A stretch of DNA of 64,000 nucleotides from Haliotis asinina. Lineage: Eukaryota > Mollusca > Gastropoda > Lepetellida > Haliotidae. The notes under the pieces were generated by a model. That model was not told where the DNA came from. It ran no database searches and worked only from the letters and a program-made list of their open reading frames with translations. The translations under genes and the position numbers were made by a program. The DNA is taken from NCBI RefSeq assembly GCF_037392515.1, contig NC_090288.1:9341969-9405968 (forward strand), written 5' to 3'. This document shows positions 21,776 through 35,500 of this stretch, piece after piece; within the stretch, counting starts at the first letter, position 1, and each line of letters starts with the position of its first letter.

Positions 21776-24092
21776 ATGTCGAAGTACATCGCGAAACTTT
21801 CGAGGTTCTCGCAAATTATCAAGGAACATGGGGGACCCGTTGGAGCATTCATAAAACTTTACAAGTACGGCTAACCGAAAATGCTTTTCTTTTCAATCTG
21901 TATGGTAGTTATTCTTGTGTGACCTGTGTAACACACGTGTCAAACAAGTAACCTGGATAACCTTGCAATGTCTTAACCTGTGAACTGAACATGTCAACGC
22001 TTTGATCACCATGAAATGGCCCAAATTAAGTAAATATCGGTTGCTTGATGACTAATATTCATTGCAGTAGGTGTGGCCCACATCAGACAGATTGTGTTCG
22101 GAAAGGCGATAAACAAGGTGTAACATGATTCATGAATGAAAAGAGACCATGCAATATGTATTTTGGCTGTTAGCCTGTTGTCGTAGTGTTGGGTACATTT
22201 CACTGTTTCTGTCGCACCTGTGCCAACAACGAACCCTTCAGCATTGATACCCAAATGGGCTAGAGTGCACTTTACCAAGCGCAGCCCTCGGTAGGCAGTT
22301 GTGATGGGTCTTTTGCCCCCAAGGTAGAGTGTCCGATACTTATGTCACTATTTAACAAAGTCAGTAATCTGGCGAAGAATGCTTGAGCCCCCACAGCGCT
22401 AATTTTCATTAATCTGAAAAAGTGCACACGGTAAAGTGCACTACTCCCTCTTGAGTTTATTGTCACTTTACATGTCACTTTAAGCTGATACACTTTGACA
22501 CAGGCTAACTGTCAGACTGTTTAAAGTGTCAATTATATCTTAACACATTCACTGAATCAGTTATTTTTAGTTATACTTAATTTTTCACTCAAACTTTCAA
22601 TTTTCGATAAATCAGACATGTAGAACAACTGCTTGTGACTGATCATTGACAACAAATTAATTTATAAATTATTTTGATAAATATGAAATCGATTCCCAGC
22701 ATTTATTGAAAGGCTTCTATTTATTGCTGACATTAAATTCCATTCTTGTCATTCCAATATTCTGAGGCACAGCTATTTGTCGTTTATTAGCATGCCAGAA
22801 AACCATGATCATGGCTTTCCAGATTTGTCTTGATTCTTTTGTTTTGTTTGCCGTCATCATGATGATACATGACCCTTTGTGATTGAGGCAGCTCAGTCAT
22901 TTTGTTGATGCACAACATTAAGTCTGAATGGTATGGCTTGATTCTCAAGATGTTAATTGCATTATGGTCTGGTTGAGTCAGTTATTTACTGACTGCAGCA
23001 ATAATCATGTTAACAAACAAACAAACTGAAGGAATTTATTCCTGACCTTCCTTTCTTCAGATTTTCAATGATCAACACCAAAGTACTGTTAAAAGTGTCA
23101 TTGTCTTTCTTCTTCCATCAGTGTATGTGAATTAATGACTGCAGCCAATGATTCATCTTTCAGGACTGATGAGCTGAAAACCGGTACCCTTGTAGGGGAA
23201 GATAAATTCGGAAACAAATATTTTCAAAACAACATGTACTTCATGGGTGAGTTTCAGCATTGCTATTTGGTATGTGTTATATGCTGTGACTGATTATTAT
23301 GACTATTTTAATGAAACAAAAATCATTCAGTAAGTAACTGTAAACATTAAAAGTGCTATCTAAAAAAAATATACAGTTCACTCAATACCAAATGTTCATT
23401 TGGATGAAAATGTATCATGGCTTGATGAGGTGAATACTTGTGTATCCAGGGCGGAGTCGATGGGTTGAGTACAGCCCAGCAGTCAATATGGACTATGATG
23501 CCAGTCAGATACCAGCAGAATGGTAAGTGACTGCATGCCTGGAAACTTCTTTCATAAACCAAGTAACTGACTACGTAGTCAACATGAAAGGGGAAAAGGC
23601 TAACAATATCAGTCACTGGTTTGTATATTATATTACTTGCTGTTGACGTCTTACAAGAATACTGCTGAGTGCAGCAAAGATTAGCAGCCAACAAACCCCT
23701 GGTCTTGAAGTTGTCCTTTTGCCCCACTACTTCTTAAACCAGGCTGATGTATTTGAACAAATTCTGGTCACTCGACAGTACAGTATCCATGCCAATGTAA
23801 ACCTTCAGTTACCATGGTTACCAGTGGAATTGGTTGTAATTTCACCAAGTCAGAATGGCTGAAATCTCTAATGTTGGTACAAAGAATAAGGGATATCTGT
23901 CTTAATGTTGATTTTGTCCACAGGCACCACTGGCTTCACTACATCGCAGATGAACCTCCAACACAACAACCTCCCGTACAGAGGAAATGGATGGCAGAAC
24001 ACACACAGAATCTGTCTGCAACACCAGATGAATATGTACCCTACAGTACAACCAAACCTAAAGTGCAGGCTTGGACACCAACCAAGAAGTAA
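21776..24092 (+). CDS. NDUFA12: NDUFA12, NADH dehydrogenase 1 alpha subcomplex subunit 12
   Basis: Accessory subunit of mitochondrial complex I, on the matrix arm in known structures. Four exons: 21776-21864 ([20 protein letters not shown], ending AA|gtacgg), 23164-23246 ([17 protein letters not shown]), 23450-23522 ([10 protein letters not shown], ending in the PAEW motif split by the intron) and 23924-24092 ([17 protein letters not shown] to [20 protein letters not shown]). Phases 2, 1 and 2 agree and give 137 residues, against 145 in human. The [20 protein letters not shown]-like and EYVPYSTT blocks are the family's hallmarks, so the protein looks complete and functional. The start is the first ATG before the conserved N-terminal amphipathic stretch. 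It is head to head with ASZ1. Confidence 0.96.
22257..22448. mobile_element. Composite MITE family, short form (NDUFA12 intron 1)
   Basis: It has the same ends as the long copies (GGGCTAGAGTGCACTTTACC and, inverted, GGGAGTAGTGCACTTTACC) but only 192 bp. It keeps a diverged tRNA-like module (AAGGTAGAGTGTCCGATA, then GCTTGAGCCCCCACAGC) and lacks the hairpin and CCCTAA array. No target duplication is evident, so it is older than the long copies. Confidence 0.78.
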
Positions 24093-24235
24093 ATAGGATT
24101 TGTGTGGTAGAAAGAATGTTGTGTAAATTTCAGCTGTGGCACGAACGTTTCTTACAAAGATGAGATCTTTAATCTCTGAGTTTCAGTTATCATCCAGAGA
24201 TCAGCGGATTTCTTCTGTGTAACATAGGTTTATTT

Positions 24236-24241
24236 AATAAA
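24236..24241 (+). terminator. NDUFA12: NDUFA12 polyadenylation signal
   Basis: AATAAA 144 bp after the stop codon, followed by a GT-rich stretch (TTTCATTGTGTATTTGGTAG). Confidence 0.8.
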
Positions 24242-26545
24242 ATGTTTCATTGTGTATTTGGTAGTTTGTTTGATGTACTAGTGCCGAAGATTAATTGGTT
24301 GGAATTAACATCTTTTAGAAAGTGTTTCATTGATTTTACAACATGTCAGTATAATGTATTATGAAAACACTGAAGCACATCGTAGATGTGTATTAGTGCT
24401 TTTACAAACCCAAGAACAGGCATGGTACGGATCAGAATCCATACAGAAGCAGATTCTGGCACAACTAAGGGATGTAACTCTGCACACAAAATTGCAGTGA
24501 ATCAGTTCTTAGGGCTTCTACTACCTCTTGCTGAGAAGCTCAGGCTCATTGTGAAGTTGCAGGTGGTTGTGGGGGAAGTATTCACTTGTCACACAAAGAT
24601 CCTGTGTTCAGTTCAACAAATGGGTAGATCATGTGTCCCATCTCTGATATTGCTAAATTATTTCTGAAGTGCTGAATGGTTCTCCAACATGACTATGGTT
24701 GTCCTAAAACTAAAAGTGAAAACTAAAAGGCCTTACAGAATATCATGATCAGGACAGCCTTACATTACCTGTAAGTTTGTGAATTGAATTTCAAGATAAC
24801 AGCATTTGAAAGAGACTTCTATCCACTGCTTTTTTATTGGGTATGTGGTTTGAATTATTATCAGTTTCCTCTGTATCTCTTGTTCCAATTTACTTGATTT
24901 CTTTACTGTTTAATGCCCTTCTTGGTAAAGTTTCAGCTTTGTTGTGGTGGTACAGAGTAATTGAGTGAGTGAGTGTGTGTTTACTTTTGCATTGCTTTCA
25001 GCAATATTCCAGCAATATCACAGCAGGGGACACCATAAATGTGCTTCACACATGTACCATATGGGGTAACTGACCCATATCTTCAGCATTAGAAGTGAAT
25101 GCTTTAACCAGTAGGCAGCCCCAACCATCCCAGAGTATTGGAAGTGCTGATGGTGATATTTGAACACAGACACTCAAGTAATCAGATGTCAAGTTTATTT
25201 GTGCTGGCACTGATTGCATGACATGACACAGTCTTGTGATCATAAAAATTAGGGATAAAGAAAATAATGTGTGTCAAAGCAGCATATGCAGTCAAAGGAT
25301 GTAAATCTGAATCCACACTTATCATGATATTTATCAGGATGAAATATAAAGGTATTTTTCAGGATGAGATAGGAAGGTAGAAAAATGCAATCATTGAAGG
25401 AACAACACAGCCAGAGTTATTTCCAAGTAGTAGGCATCTTGTACTGTGATCTCTAATGTGAACTTAGAGCTGCTTTTGGACAAATATATTGAGTGCAGTT
25501 TATATAAAGATCTACAACTGTCAGCACAGATGGAACTTCGAATATTCAGCATTCTCCACCACTGCCAAGATAGACTAATAACAAGCAAAACTGGCATCAG
25601 CGTGAGGATAAACATTTACACCATAATCATACTGATTCCCTCAAGAGATGCAACTGACCTGTCTGGTGAAGTGTGATGGACACTGTCTGTAAACAGTTCT
25701 GACTGTATGGAAAAACTAAGCGGGCAGATTTACATCACTTAATTTTCACATGCTCTCTGTTATTGTCACAGGAGTGAATTAAAGGCATATGAAGCAATTT
25801 CATCAGGCAAAACTGGAATAGTTTTGAGTATAATAGGATTTGTTTGTGCAAATGTACTGTTATAATTCCAAACCCAACGTCTTGAGTCCTGAAACTTTAC
25901 TACTAACAAAACTGTTTGGTTTAAATGATTTTGATAGTGCTACATAAATGTGTTCGGTTCAGGACTGGTGGTGTAAACCTAACACCAACACAAGACATAC
26001 ATTTTGTACCATCCTATGCCTGATGGTGTGCATCTGAATCCACATGTCATACAGAGTGCCTTGAGTGTCTGAAGTGATGGTGATCCAGATGTGATACAAA
26101 TATGCTCCAAGTATGAGCAAGTCATCATCATATGGTCCACATGCGATCCAAATGTGATACATTCAAGTTCAGACCAATGTGATAATAGGATTTGTTCGTG
26201 CAAATGTACTGTTATAATTCCAAAACTAATATCTTGAGTCCCTAACACTTTGTGATACACACTCGTTCATTGTTAGATAAGAACTGAAACAGTTGATGAT
26301 TACACGTCTGCAAAGTTAAGTACTACCTGAATTAAGTGAAAACATTCAATTGTCTTCATTTAAGCACATTCTTCATTTGTTTTCTTGCTGGCATGAATGT
26401 TTGCCTACAGGCTAACAGACGTGAATATGTGGAAATGAACATCACAATGTAAGGCTGACATTTTGTTGACGTGTGCTTGTTTTGTATCCGTGCCTTGGTC
26501 AGCTTAACAGGAACGTCCATGACAACTCATTCGTCTATCTCTATG
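24242..26545. other. Intergenic region between convergent NDUFA12 and ALG12
   Basis: No exon was recognised. It holds a SINE (24960-25180) and a direct repeat of about 60 bp (from 25835 and from 26188) containing TGCAAATGTACTGTTATAAT, 352 bp apart, flanking unrelated sequence with several GTGATACAAAT-like phrases. The rest looks unremarkable. Confidence 0.6.
24960..25180 (-). mobile_element. tRNA-derived SINE copy, reverse orientation
   Basis: GAGTGAGTGAGTGTGTGTTT, GCAATATTCCAGCAATATCA and GGGGACACCATAAATGTGCT match the family seen at 7436-7760 and 48425-48545. The tRNA-like head is eroded. Confidence 0.68.
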
Positions 26546-26551
26546 TTTATT
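26546..26551 (-). terminator. ALG12: ALG12 polyadenylation signal
   Basis: AATAAA on the minus strand, 11-16 bp after the ALG12 stop codon. This is unusually close, and a later signal may be used instead. Confidence 0.5.
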
Positions 26552-26561
26552 AATTCATACA

Positions 26562-29500
26562 TCAAGTTTTTCGTTTTAATATTGCAATTCTTGGTTTGGT
26601 AATAATCTCTAATGGTGGAAACTGATTCCATTTAAAACGAAGTTTTTGGAAGGCTGGAACTTCCATGATATTATAATGAGAGTTTTCGTAAGGCTTGAGT
26701 TCTTCCTTGGAGTCTGACAGACCCAACAGGAGGTGGGTAAAGCTCCTCATTGCTGTGCCACCTGGTTGTAAGCCCTCTGTCTTGTTGTACCTGGAACAAT
26801 ATAAATTGATTCTCTTAATCATTCTAGGAATCTGGTTGGCTTGTTGTCACCTTAGAAAATACATTCTGTATTGACTGTTCTGTTTTTGTTTTTCAGTTAA
26901 TGCAGCAGTCTGCAATATTCCAGCTTCAGGGTGGTGACCAACCTTGACAATCCAGTGACTGACATCATGAGCATTGAGCATCTACCCTATGAAGTTGGGA
27001 TGCAATGACATGTATTAACAAGATCAGCCTGCCTGACCACTCGATCCTGTTAGTCACCACATTCTTAGCTGAAGATCAGGTGCAATTTCTGGAAACAAAC
27101 TCAACTGACTTTGACAATTTGAAACTGCTGAGTTTCCCACTTTGTTGCAATTCTAAAACCAAAAAGACAAGACAACTCATGTAACCTATCTACGTAATAA
27201 CAATTGTTTAGTAAGTTTGAGTTTAACATCCACTTCAGTTTATTTGGGAAAATGTATTTGAGTGAAAGTTTGCTGAAATCAGTAACTTAAGCAAAAATGT
27301 GTTTTGTTTTGGAACCAATTCTATCCTGGATCATCACAATGCATGTTCTGTGCAACATCCTCTGTTGCATCAGGACCATATAAAATGCATGGGTCTGAAC
27401 ACCAAAGATTAGATACACATGAAGTTAATCTTGATACTGAGTTTGATACGTAGGAGCATTATTTCAGTTAATGGTAGCTTATCAGCTTATCGTGGGAAGC
27501 CACACAAGGACATGCTGGTGTCAGATGTTTACCAGTTAAGTGAATCTGTGGTCTTATCAATACAGTATCCTAATCCTATAAAAGTTGGTTGGTTTGTTGG
27601 TTTTAACACTGCACTCAGCAATATTCCATCTGTATGGCAGTCCTAATCAAAGCAAATCATACAGACTGTTTTGCTCAGCTAACGAAGAAGTGTGAGATCA
27701 CAAGTGTCCCCACTGGGCAAATTGTCTCCATGAGGTTCCAAGAGTCAACATTCTAGATCAGGTGGTCAAGACTTATGACTCGGTCGATTGCATGTCATTT
27801 TACAATGAGGTGTGGATTGTTGCTCATGATATCAATCTCTGGATTGCCTCATTTTCACATGGTTGTTTTGTAAGGTGCCATCACATAGCAACATCATTGC
27901 TGTCTGTATTATTACAGTCAACAAATGAAACACATGTAAATCACAGAATGTAAGATGCACCAAATAAGGGAGGCAACTCTTGGGTGAGTGTACTTTTATG
28001 TCTTCTTCAAGGGACTAAAGGGATTCAAGTGTGCCACCATCATTTGCATGGAAGAAGGAGACACGTATGATAAGCATGAGTCAGGATGAGGAAAAAACCT
28101 CCCATTTAAAACACAGAATGTAAGACTGACTAAACCACCTACCTCCAGTGATCATGGGTTTGTGTGAACCTCGTCACGCCCGTCTGCGCTGGGTAGACGC
28201 CTATGTGCACATTCACATCTGAAACATCAATGCTTGCTTGAGAAACCATTGTGTTGTGATCAGTATCTGGTGGTTGTCTGCATAAGGCCATTACAGCTAT
28301 CCCCACTAGTACTGGTCCAAAGTATTCAAAATTTGCAGTCTAAGCAAACTTAGATTCAGTGTAATTCGTTACACTCCCCCTCTGAGTCTAACAAACCCTT
28401 GTAGAAGGTTGTGTCAGGTAACCTTTGAGTGACCTATCCAATCAAACACATGACAGTTAAATGGATTTAACCAATCAGACAACAGCTACTACTGAGGGAT
28501 AGGAGGGACTTACAAAATATTCAGGTCACTGACACAGATCTCTTCACAAACAAAAATCCGCATATAACACCGTTATTTGGCCTGCAGTAGATATGCTTTG
28601 GGGTTTCTGTTGACATGGCTACCATTAGCTAGTATTTCCGCAAGATGACATCCTTGAATATTGCCAAAAACACTATTTTCAGTGACTGTTTACTCACTGT
28701 TGCCATGTTGTAACGTGTGCCGTGCGCTTCCCCTTGGAAGTGAGCGTACGCAAAACAGCATTTGGAATCATTTGGGTACAGAAGATAAGTTTACTTAGAC
28801 TGTAAAAATTTGTGACATGCATACTTGATGTTTATCACTTGAGGTGTATGGATGCACTGATGTATCATGTCATGGTGACTTCATCTAAATGACAGAAAAG
28901 ATATGGATGGCAGCAAATTGTGTTACACAATGATTTTTAGTTACCAAGATCTACCTACCACGTTCCACCTCCACGTGGTGCAACACCAGCATTGCTAGGC
29001 CCCCTGGGTAGTTCTGACGGGAGATGTACAGAAAACCTGCTGTGGAACAAAGATTGCCGAACAACAGACAAGAGGTGCCAAGGGCCAACAGTGACTGTTG
29101 AATGGACTTGGATTGGTTCTGCCATCTGAAAACATTAATCAGTACTGGAGTCACAAATGTAATTAGAAGATAAAGCTCCTCAGATTTATCAATTTTGCAG
29201 ATCTTCATAGTTGATTTAAGACAACTAAATGTGATTTACAAACCGAACGCGCTAGAACATGGACTACAGAAATGGAAAGACTGGCCATCATGGCCAGGAT
29301 GGAAACAGACATGTTAGGATGTGTGGGCCGATGTGACTTGTCGACATTATGTCCACTGGATCAATTTAAAGTATGGTGAAATACTGCACTGTTGACAAAT
29401 TTTCCTGCTTCAAAGTTTCTGAAGTGGGATTTCGCTCAACAAATCCTTCTTCAAACCATATGCTTTTTACTTTGTAAACATCAAAGATGCTGCTGAGCTA

Positions 29501-32500
29501 GAAATCGCTGATGTCCAACATGTTTGTTTACAAACGAAAGGGTCAGCAGATACATTGTATTCATATGCGCTCAATCATTCATGCTAATTAGTGGTCCTTA
29601 TACTACCATTTAAACAAGGTTTGATGAGCTCTGATGAGTTGAGTATCACACGATGTCACGACAGAATCCCTGATGATGTGACATAGAAAATGGTTCAAGA
29701 CAAAATGGCAAACTCATAGAGTGAAGGGATGTGAAAAAGCAGTGAGCCTAACTATATTCTTGATGCCCAAAGTTTGTAAAGTTTTAATTTTATTCTAAAG
29801 GAATCACTAGCAAAGCCAGATCCAAAGTTTAACCTATGTGGACAATGTGGGTCACGAAATATGAGTCGTCACTACACATTGAGGAACACTATTTGTAAAG
29901 TAATTGCAGAAAGTGAAAACGATGTCATTTGGTACCATTTCATGGCAAAGAGACTGGTCCTCAGTCTGTAAGATACATAATGGTCAAACTGATGCTAATC
30001 ACATGACAAAGAATACAGTTTTTACTGCCTCAAAACCTGTCCGCACATTACTTGCCTCCCATTCTTTTTCAGTAATCAGCAGGGAGCTCTTGTACAAAAC
30101 AACTAAGGCTACCTTATGTCTATGTTAAGGTGTAGGAGTTATGGTCACTTTAGTGCTAACATCGCTTTGTACAATGACACTCTAGTAATCAGGATGGTAC
30201 ACTTTATATAATTTTCATAATCAAGATATGGGTCATTTATGTAATCTTAAGAGGTGATGTCAAAACGTAGTGAGCCTCACCAGGACAATTATATAAATGC
30301 AGATTTTTTTATGTTTTATTTTTATACATATTATCTGTGAACCTCAAGCAAATTGGTTTGGCTATGTTCCAGTCTCACAATCCCCATGTTATTCGACTTT
30401 ATCTTGGAACACCCCAAATAGTAAAGTGCATTAAAAAACCAATTTGAAACTATAATTGCTTGTTAATGTGACTCCCCTCTTCATGTTTACTGAAAGAGCT
30501 TGTTTTGGAGACACTACACATCCCCCTCCAGATGACGTAGTCATAAGGACATACATGTAACCGATTCTAATGTTTTCTCTATTCATAGGGTTCAGTCTAA
30601 ATACTGAATGTCATCAAAGTGTCAACTCCCAATATATTGAAAACAGTGCCAATTTGAAAATCTGGACACAGTGTTTGTGAAGATTAAAATGGGTGTGTCC
30701 TTAGAAAAGAGCCCCTGTCCACATTTAATCAAGTAATCCTTTACATTTTATAGATAAATTATAAATGAAACACATGCTTATTAAAACTGCACATTGAGTG
30801 AGTGATTGAGTTTAGTTTATGCTGCTTTTAGCAATATTCCAGCCGTATCACACAATGTTGCAACAGAATCCCTGATGATTTGAACCCAGAAAGGGCTTCA
30901 TACATTATGCCTATGACACGACTCAAGTGGGTCAAGTGTTCACAGGGCAGAGGGGTAGCATAGTGATGGAAGTTGTCTTGTTGAAGACACTGGTTTGATG
31001 CAAGCCCATTTCTGGTGTTGTGTGCTTTGATATTGCTGAAATATTGCTAAAGTAGGCACAAAACCACTCACTCAATCACCCAAGACAACCAAAGACTGTT
31101 CTCTGTATGCCCCGCCATGATATTTTTTCAATACTGTAAAAAGCAGCCCCAAACTGTACACACAGGGTATAAACCCGTCATAGTAATTGCCTGTTTGTCC
31201 ACAATGTTGTTACTAGGTGAGTAGACTTACAGTCGTGACAGGGCACATGCGATGGCCACGTTGAGCACTGGGAATACATAGATGATGAAACGCAGCTCCT
31301 TGTGAGGCAGGAAGGAATACAGCAGTACAAAGGTCAAGGCTGGCCAGAGTAGAGACCACACCTGCCGTGTGAAGTATAGTCCGACGGGGATGAGAACGAT
31401 ACTGAAGGAAAGTGCACGTGGCAGGGCGGAGTAGAAGTACCACAGGAACGGGGATGTCAGATCCAGTCAAGGAATTGGAACACTGATTTTTACACTGACG
31501 ACTTTCATCTCATGGATAACTTGACCACCTATCAAAGATCTGCCACCACCACCACCACCTGAAGAACATTGGTTCTATTTGTCACCTCCTCACCAGAAGC
31601 ACCACAGCTACACTGATGAGATCCTTAGTGCTGTCGCGGTTAGACTACTGCAATAGCCTTTTGATTGGTATTACCAGTGACCAACTTCACAGCCTGCAGA
31701 AGCTGCAGAAAACCGCTGCCAGGATCATCACACGCATGACACTACCAAGTCACATCCATCCTGCATTGAAGTCCCTAGACTGGCAGAGAGTGAGGGAAAG
31801 AATAGAGTTTACGATCTAAACTCTAACCTACAAATCCCTAAATGGAACATCTCCACTCTATCTCCAAGCCCTTGTCGTCAGCCTATGTCCTGAACAGGAA
31901 TCTCTGATTTGCCAATCAATCACTTCTTGTTGTTCCTCAAAATAAACCCAAAACATTCGGAAATAGATCATTCAAACATTCAGCTGCTTTCCTATGGAAC
32001 TCCCTACAGACACTAAATCTGCTCCAACTCTCACAAGTTTTAAATCTTACCAGAAGACAGTACTTTTTTCTTCACTACTGACTTATAGTTATTATTTATA
32101 ATTAACTTTAAGAAATTTGTAGCAATTAAATTGGCAAAAGAGGGAACTGTGTATGTTGCTTCTTTGAAAGAATGAATGAGGTTAGTTTTACATGGCACTC
32201 AGCAATATTCCTGATATATTGTGGCAGTCTGTGAATAATTGAATCTGGACCAGATCATCCAGTGATCAACAGCATGGACAATTGGGATACCATTTCTTTT
32301 GAACAATACACAGTCATGATTACATGCCAGTTTGTTGTAAGAAAAATGATCCAATTGATGAAACTCTGACGCTTTAATCATTCTGAAGAAAGCCATGTGT
32401 CTGAAGTCAATCTACTACATTTATAAGTCAAGGAATATTTGAGATTGAAACCCATACCATGTGGATCTGGACACATCTAAGGTGCATAACTCTGCAAAAC

Positions 32501-35500
32501 AAGAAGCAGCAGCCCAACTATTAAAAGATCTCTTTATCTGAGCAGACTCCAGTTTTCAGTTGTTGTGTATGACATCTATTGTGCTTAACATTCGTTCAGT
32601 TGGTACAATCAAAACTGATATGATGACGGTCTGTGAATATATAAGCATTTAAGTCTCCCCACGTGTGTCTCCATGAGTGAGATTGTGTAAGTACACAATG
32701 ACAAGGATACCCCCCAGTCTGAGCTCTTGTTGAGGACAGTGTTGTACCACAACACCTCACCTTCTGGCCACAACCATCGCTGCCACATCACGGAGTCGAC
32801 ACACACTGTGAGTGCTGAAACACAAAACACAGGACATTCCCACACTGTACGGCCTGAATAATGACATGCCTAGTAACAAGGCCGTTCTGATTGACCTTGT
32901 TACAATGGGCTGCTGTAACTCACCTAGTAACAAGGCTGTTCTGACTCTTCTAGTAACACTGGACTGCTGTAATTCACCTAGTAACAAGGCTGTTCTAACT
33001 CACCTAGTAACACTAGACTGCTGTGACTCACCTAGTAACATGGCTGTTCTAGCTCACCTAGTAACATTAGACTGCTATGACTTACCTTGTAACATGGCTG
33101 TTCTAACTCTCCTTGTAACACTAGATTGCTGTGACACCTAGTAACATGGCTGTTCTAATCCACCTAGTAACACCAGACTGCTATGACTCACCTAGTAACA
33201 TGGCTGTTCTAATCCACCTTGTAACACTAGACTGCCATGACACACCTAGTAACATGGCTATTCTAACTCTCCTTGTAACACTAGACTGCTGTGACTCACC
33301 AAGTAACATGGCTGTTCTACCTCACCTTGTAACACTGGGCTGTTATGAATCACCTTGTTACACTGGGCTGATATGACTCACCTAGTAACACTGTTATGAA
33401 TCACCTTTTAACACTGGGCTGTTGTGACACCTAAAACCATGAGATTGCTACGACTCCCATAGTAACACTACGCCTGCTGTGACTCACCTAGTAACACTGG
33501 GCCTGCTGTGACTCACCTAGTAACATGGCTGTTCTAGCTCACCTAGTAACACTAGACCGCTATGACTTACCTAGTAACATGGTTGTTCTAACTCTCCTTG
33601 TAACACTAGATTGCTGTGACACCTAGTAACATGGCTATTCTAATCCACCTAGTAACACCAGACTGCTATGACTCACCTAGTAACATGGCTGTTCTAGCTC
33701 ACCTAATAACATTAGACCGCTATGACTTACCTAGTAACATGGCTGTTCTAACTCTCCTTGTAACACTAGATTGCTGTGACACCTAGTAACATGGCTGTTC
33801 TAATCCACCTAGTAACACCAGACTGCTATGACTCACCTAGTAACATGGCTGTTCTAATCCACCTAGTAACACTAGACTGCCATGACACACCTAGTAACAT
33901 GGCCATTCTAACTCTCCTTGTAACACTAGACTAATGTGACTCACCAAGTAACATGGCTGTTCTACCTCACCTTGTAACACTGGGCTGCTATGACTCACCT
34001 GCAAACATGGCTGCTATGACTCACCTTGTTACACTGGGCTGATATGATTCACCTAGTAACACTGTACTGTTATGAATCACCTTGTTACACTGGGCTGATA
34101 TGACTCACCTAGTAACACTGTTATGAATCACCTTTTAACACTGGGCTGTTGTGACACCTAAAACCATGAGATTGCTATGACTCCCATAGTAACACTAGGC
34201 CTGCTGTGACTCACCTGGTAACACTGGGTCTGCTGTGACTCACCTAGTAACACTGGGCCTGCGATGATGACGGTGGTGAAGAATCTGCGGAGAGGCATGC
34301 GTCCCATGACCAGGTCTGCCAGCAGGATGAGGCCGAGGAACATGGCGAGCTCTGCTCGGAAGATGATAATGGCTGCTCCAGAGTACCACAGGAACTGACT
34401 GTGCTGCTGTCTCAACCAGTTGGACAGTGCCTGCAGGACTGATACATCACCATGGCTACAGACCACTTATCCAGGTGATAGTAGACACACATCATCAAAT
34501 TTTAGCCAAGAAATTCAAGGACTTAAATCACTGTCTCATTTATTTTCTGAATTTGGTGATTCATAATAAAACATGCAGATGTAGATAGTTTTTGTGTTAC
34601 CTAGGGCGAGAGCAAATACATTAGGCAGTGGTCTGGACATGTAGAACATGAAGTGGAACTGTGTGATGGTGGTAACCATCAGCCAGAACTTCACACCGGG
34701 ACCGAACCGGGTCTGAACAGCCCGGCAGAATGTCAGGAAGCTTACTGACACAATAAACCCAAGACAACCACGAACTGGAACATAAAACTCTTGAAATAAT
34801 ACAGAGTACATACTAATACAAACATACAATTTTGACATGAAAGAACCAAGAAATGTAAAGTTGATAGATTAAAACTTATAACACACATTGTTCAAACTGT
34901 AATTCTTTTCTGAACTTTTACTTTGACCATTAATAATAATGAATGCATTATGACAACACTGCTTAACGCTCACCAAGATATTGCCGAAAAAGCTTGTTTC
35001 CATTGAGGAGCTGAGAAACATGAGCCCAAGGGGAGGCAACTGCAGCCACAAACATGGGCCCCAGAAAACTGCGAGGTACCACACCAGGGAACTCAAGATG
35101 GTCATACTACAAACAGAGGTGATTCATAATGACAACACGTGTACAGCATAACAATCATTTACCTCAATCAATAGACCGATTCAGTCCGGGTCGATAAGCT
35201 CCGCCCACTTCGTTTCTTGACGTTAGAGGGGACAACCTCTGACTAATAACAATGGCGTCACCTCTGTCAAAACGTAAGAACGGCGTCGATGACTTCTGCT
35301 TGTGGTATTTTGGTATCCGTCTTTTCTAAATGATATTTAAAGCGGAAAGTTACACGTACTTTATTTTTAATATATCATAGCTAACAGGTTGTAATTAGCG
35401 AGTGAAATTGAGTTACATGCCTGATGAAAAATCGTCTCGGCCAGTGGCTGCGTGTAGGAAGCGTACTTTCCTTTGAAACGATTAATCTATCTGGCAATTC

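Larger units (their letters stand above)
31458..32710 (-). other. ALG12: Candidate U12-type (minor spliceosome) intron of ALG12
   Basis: The donor after TGG GGG is GTATCCTTG, an exact match to the U12-type GTATCCTT consensus. Near the other end TTCCTTGAC (31465-31473) matches the U12 branch-site consensus TTCCTTRAC, 8 nt from the exon. The conserved protein join ([14 protein letters not shown]) requires the intron to end ...GATCTG|ACATCC, that is in TG rather than AG or AC. An in-frame stop just upstream rules out an earlier acceptor. The LINE fragment inserted in this intron starts about 5-10 bp beyond the branch site. Confidence 0.62.

Noticed and set aside
31616-31819. Independent gene
   Set aside because: It is the reverse-transcriptase tail of a truncated LINE.
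32812-33376. Repeat-peptide frames (LVTLDCC-type)
   Set aside because: They run antisense through the ALG12 intronic minisatellite; a 54-bp period keeps frames open by arithmetic.
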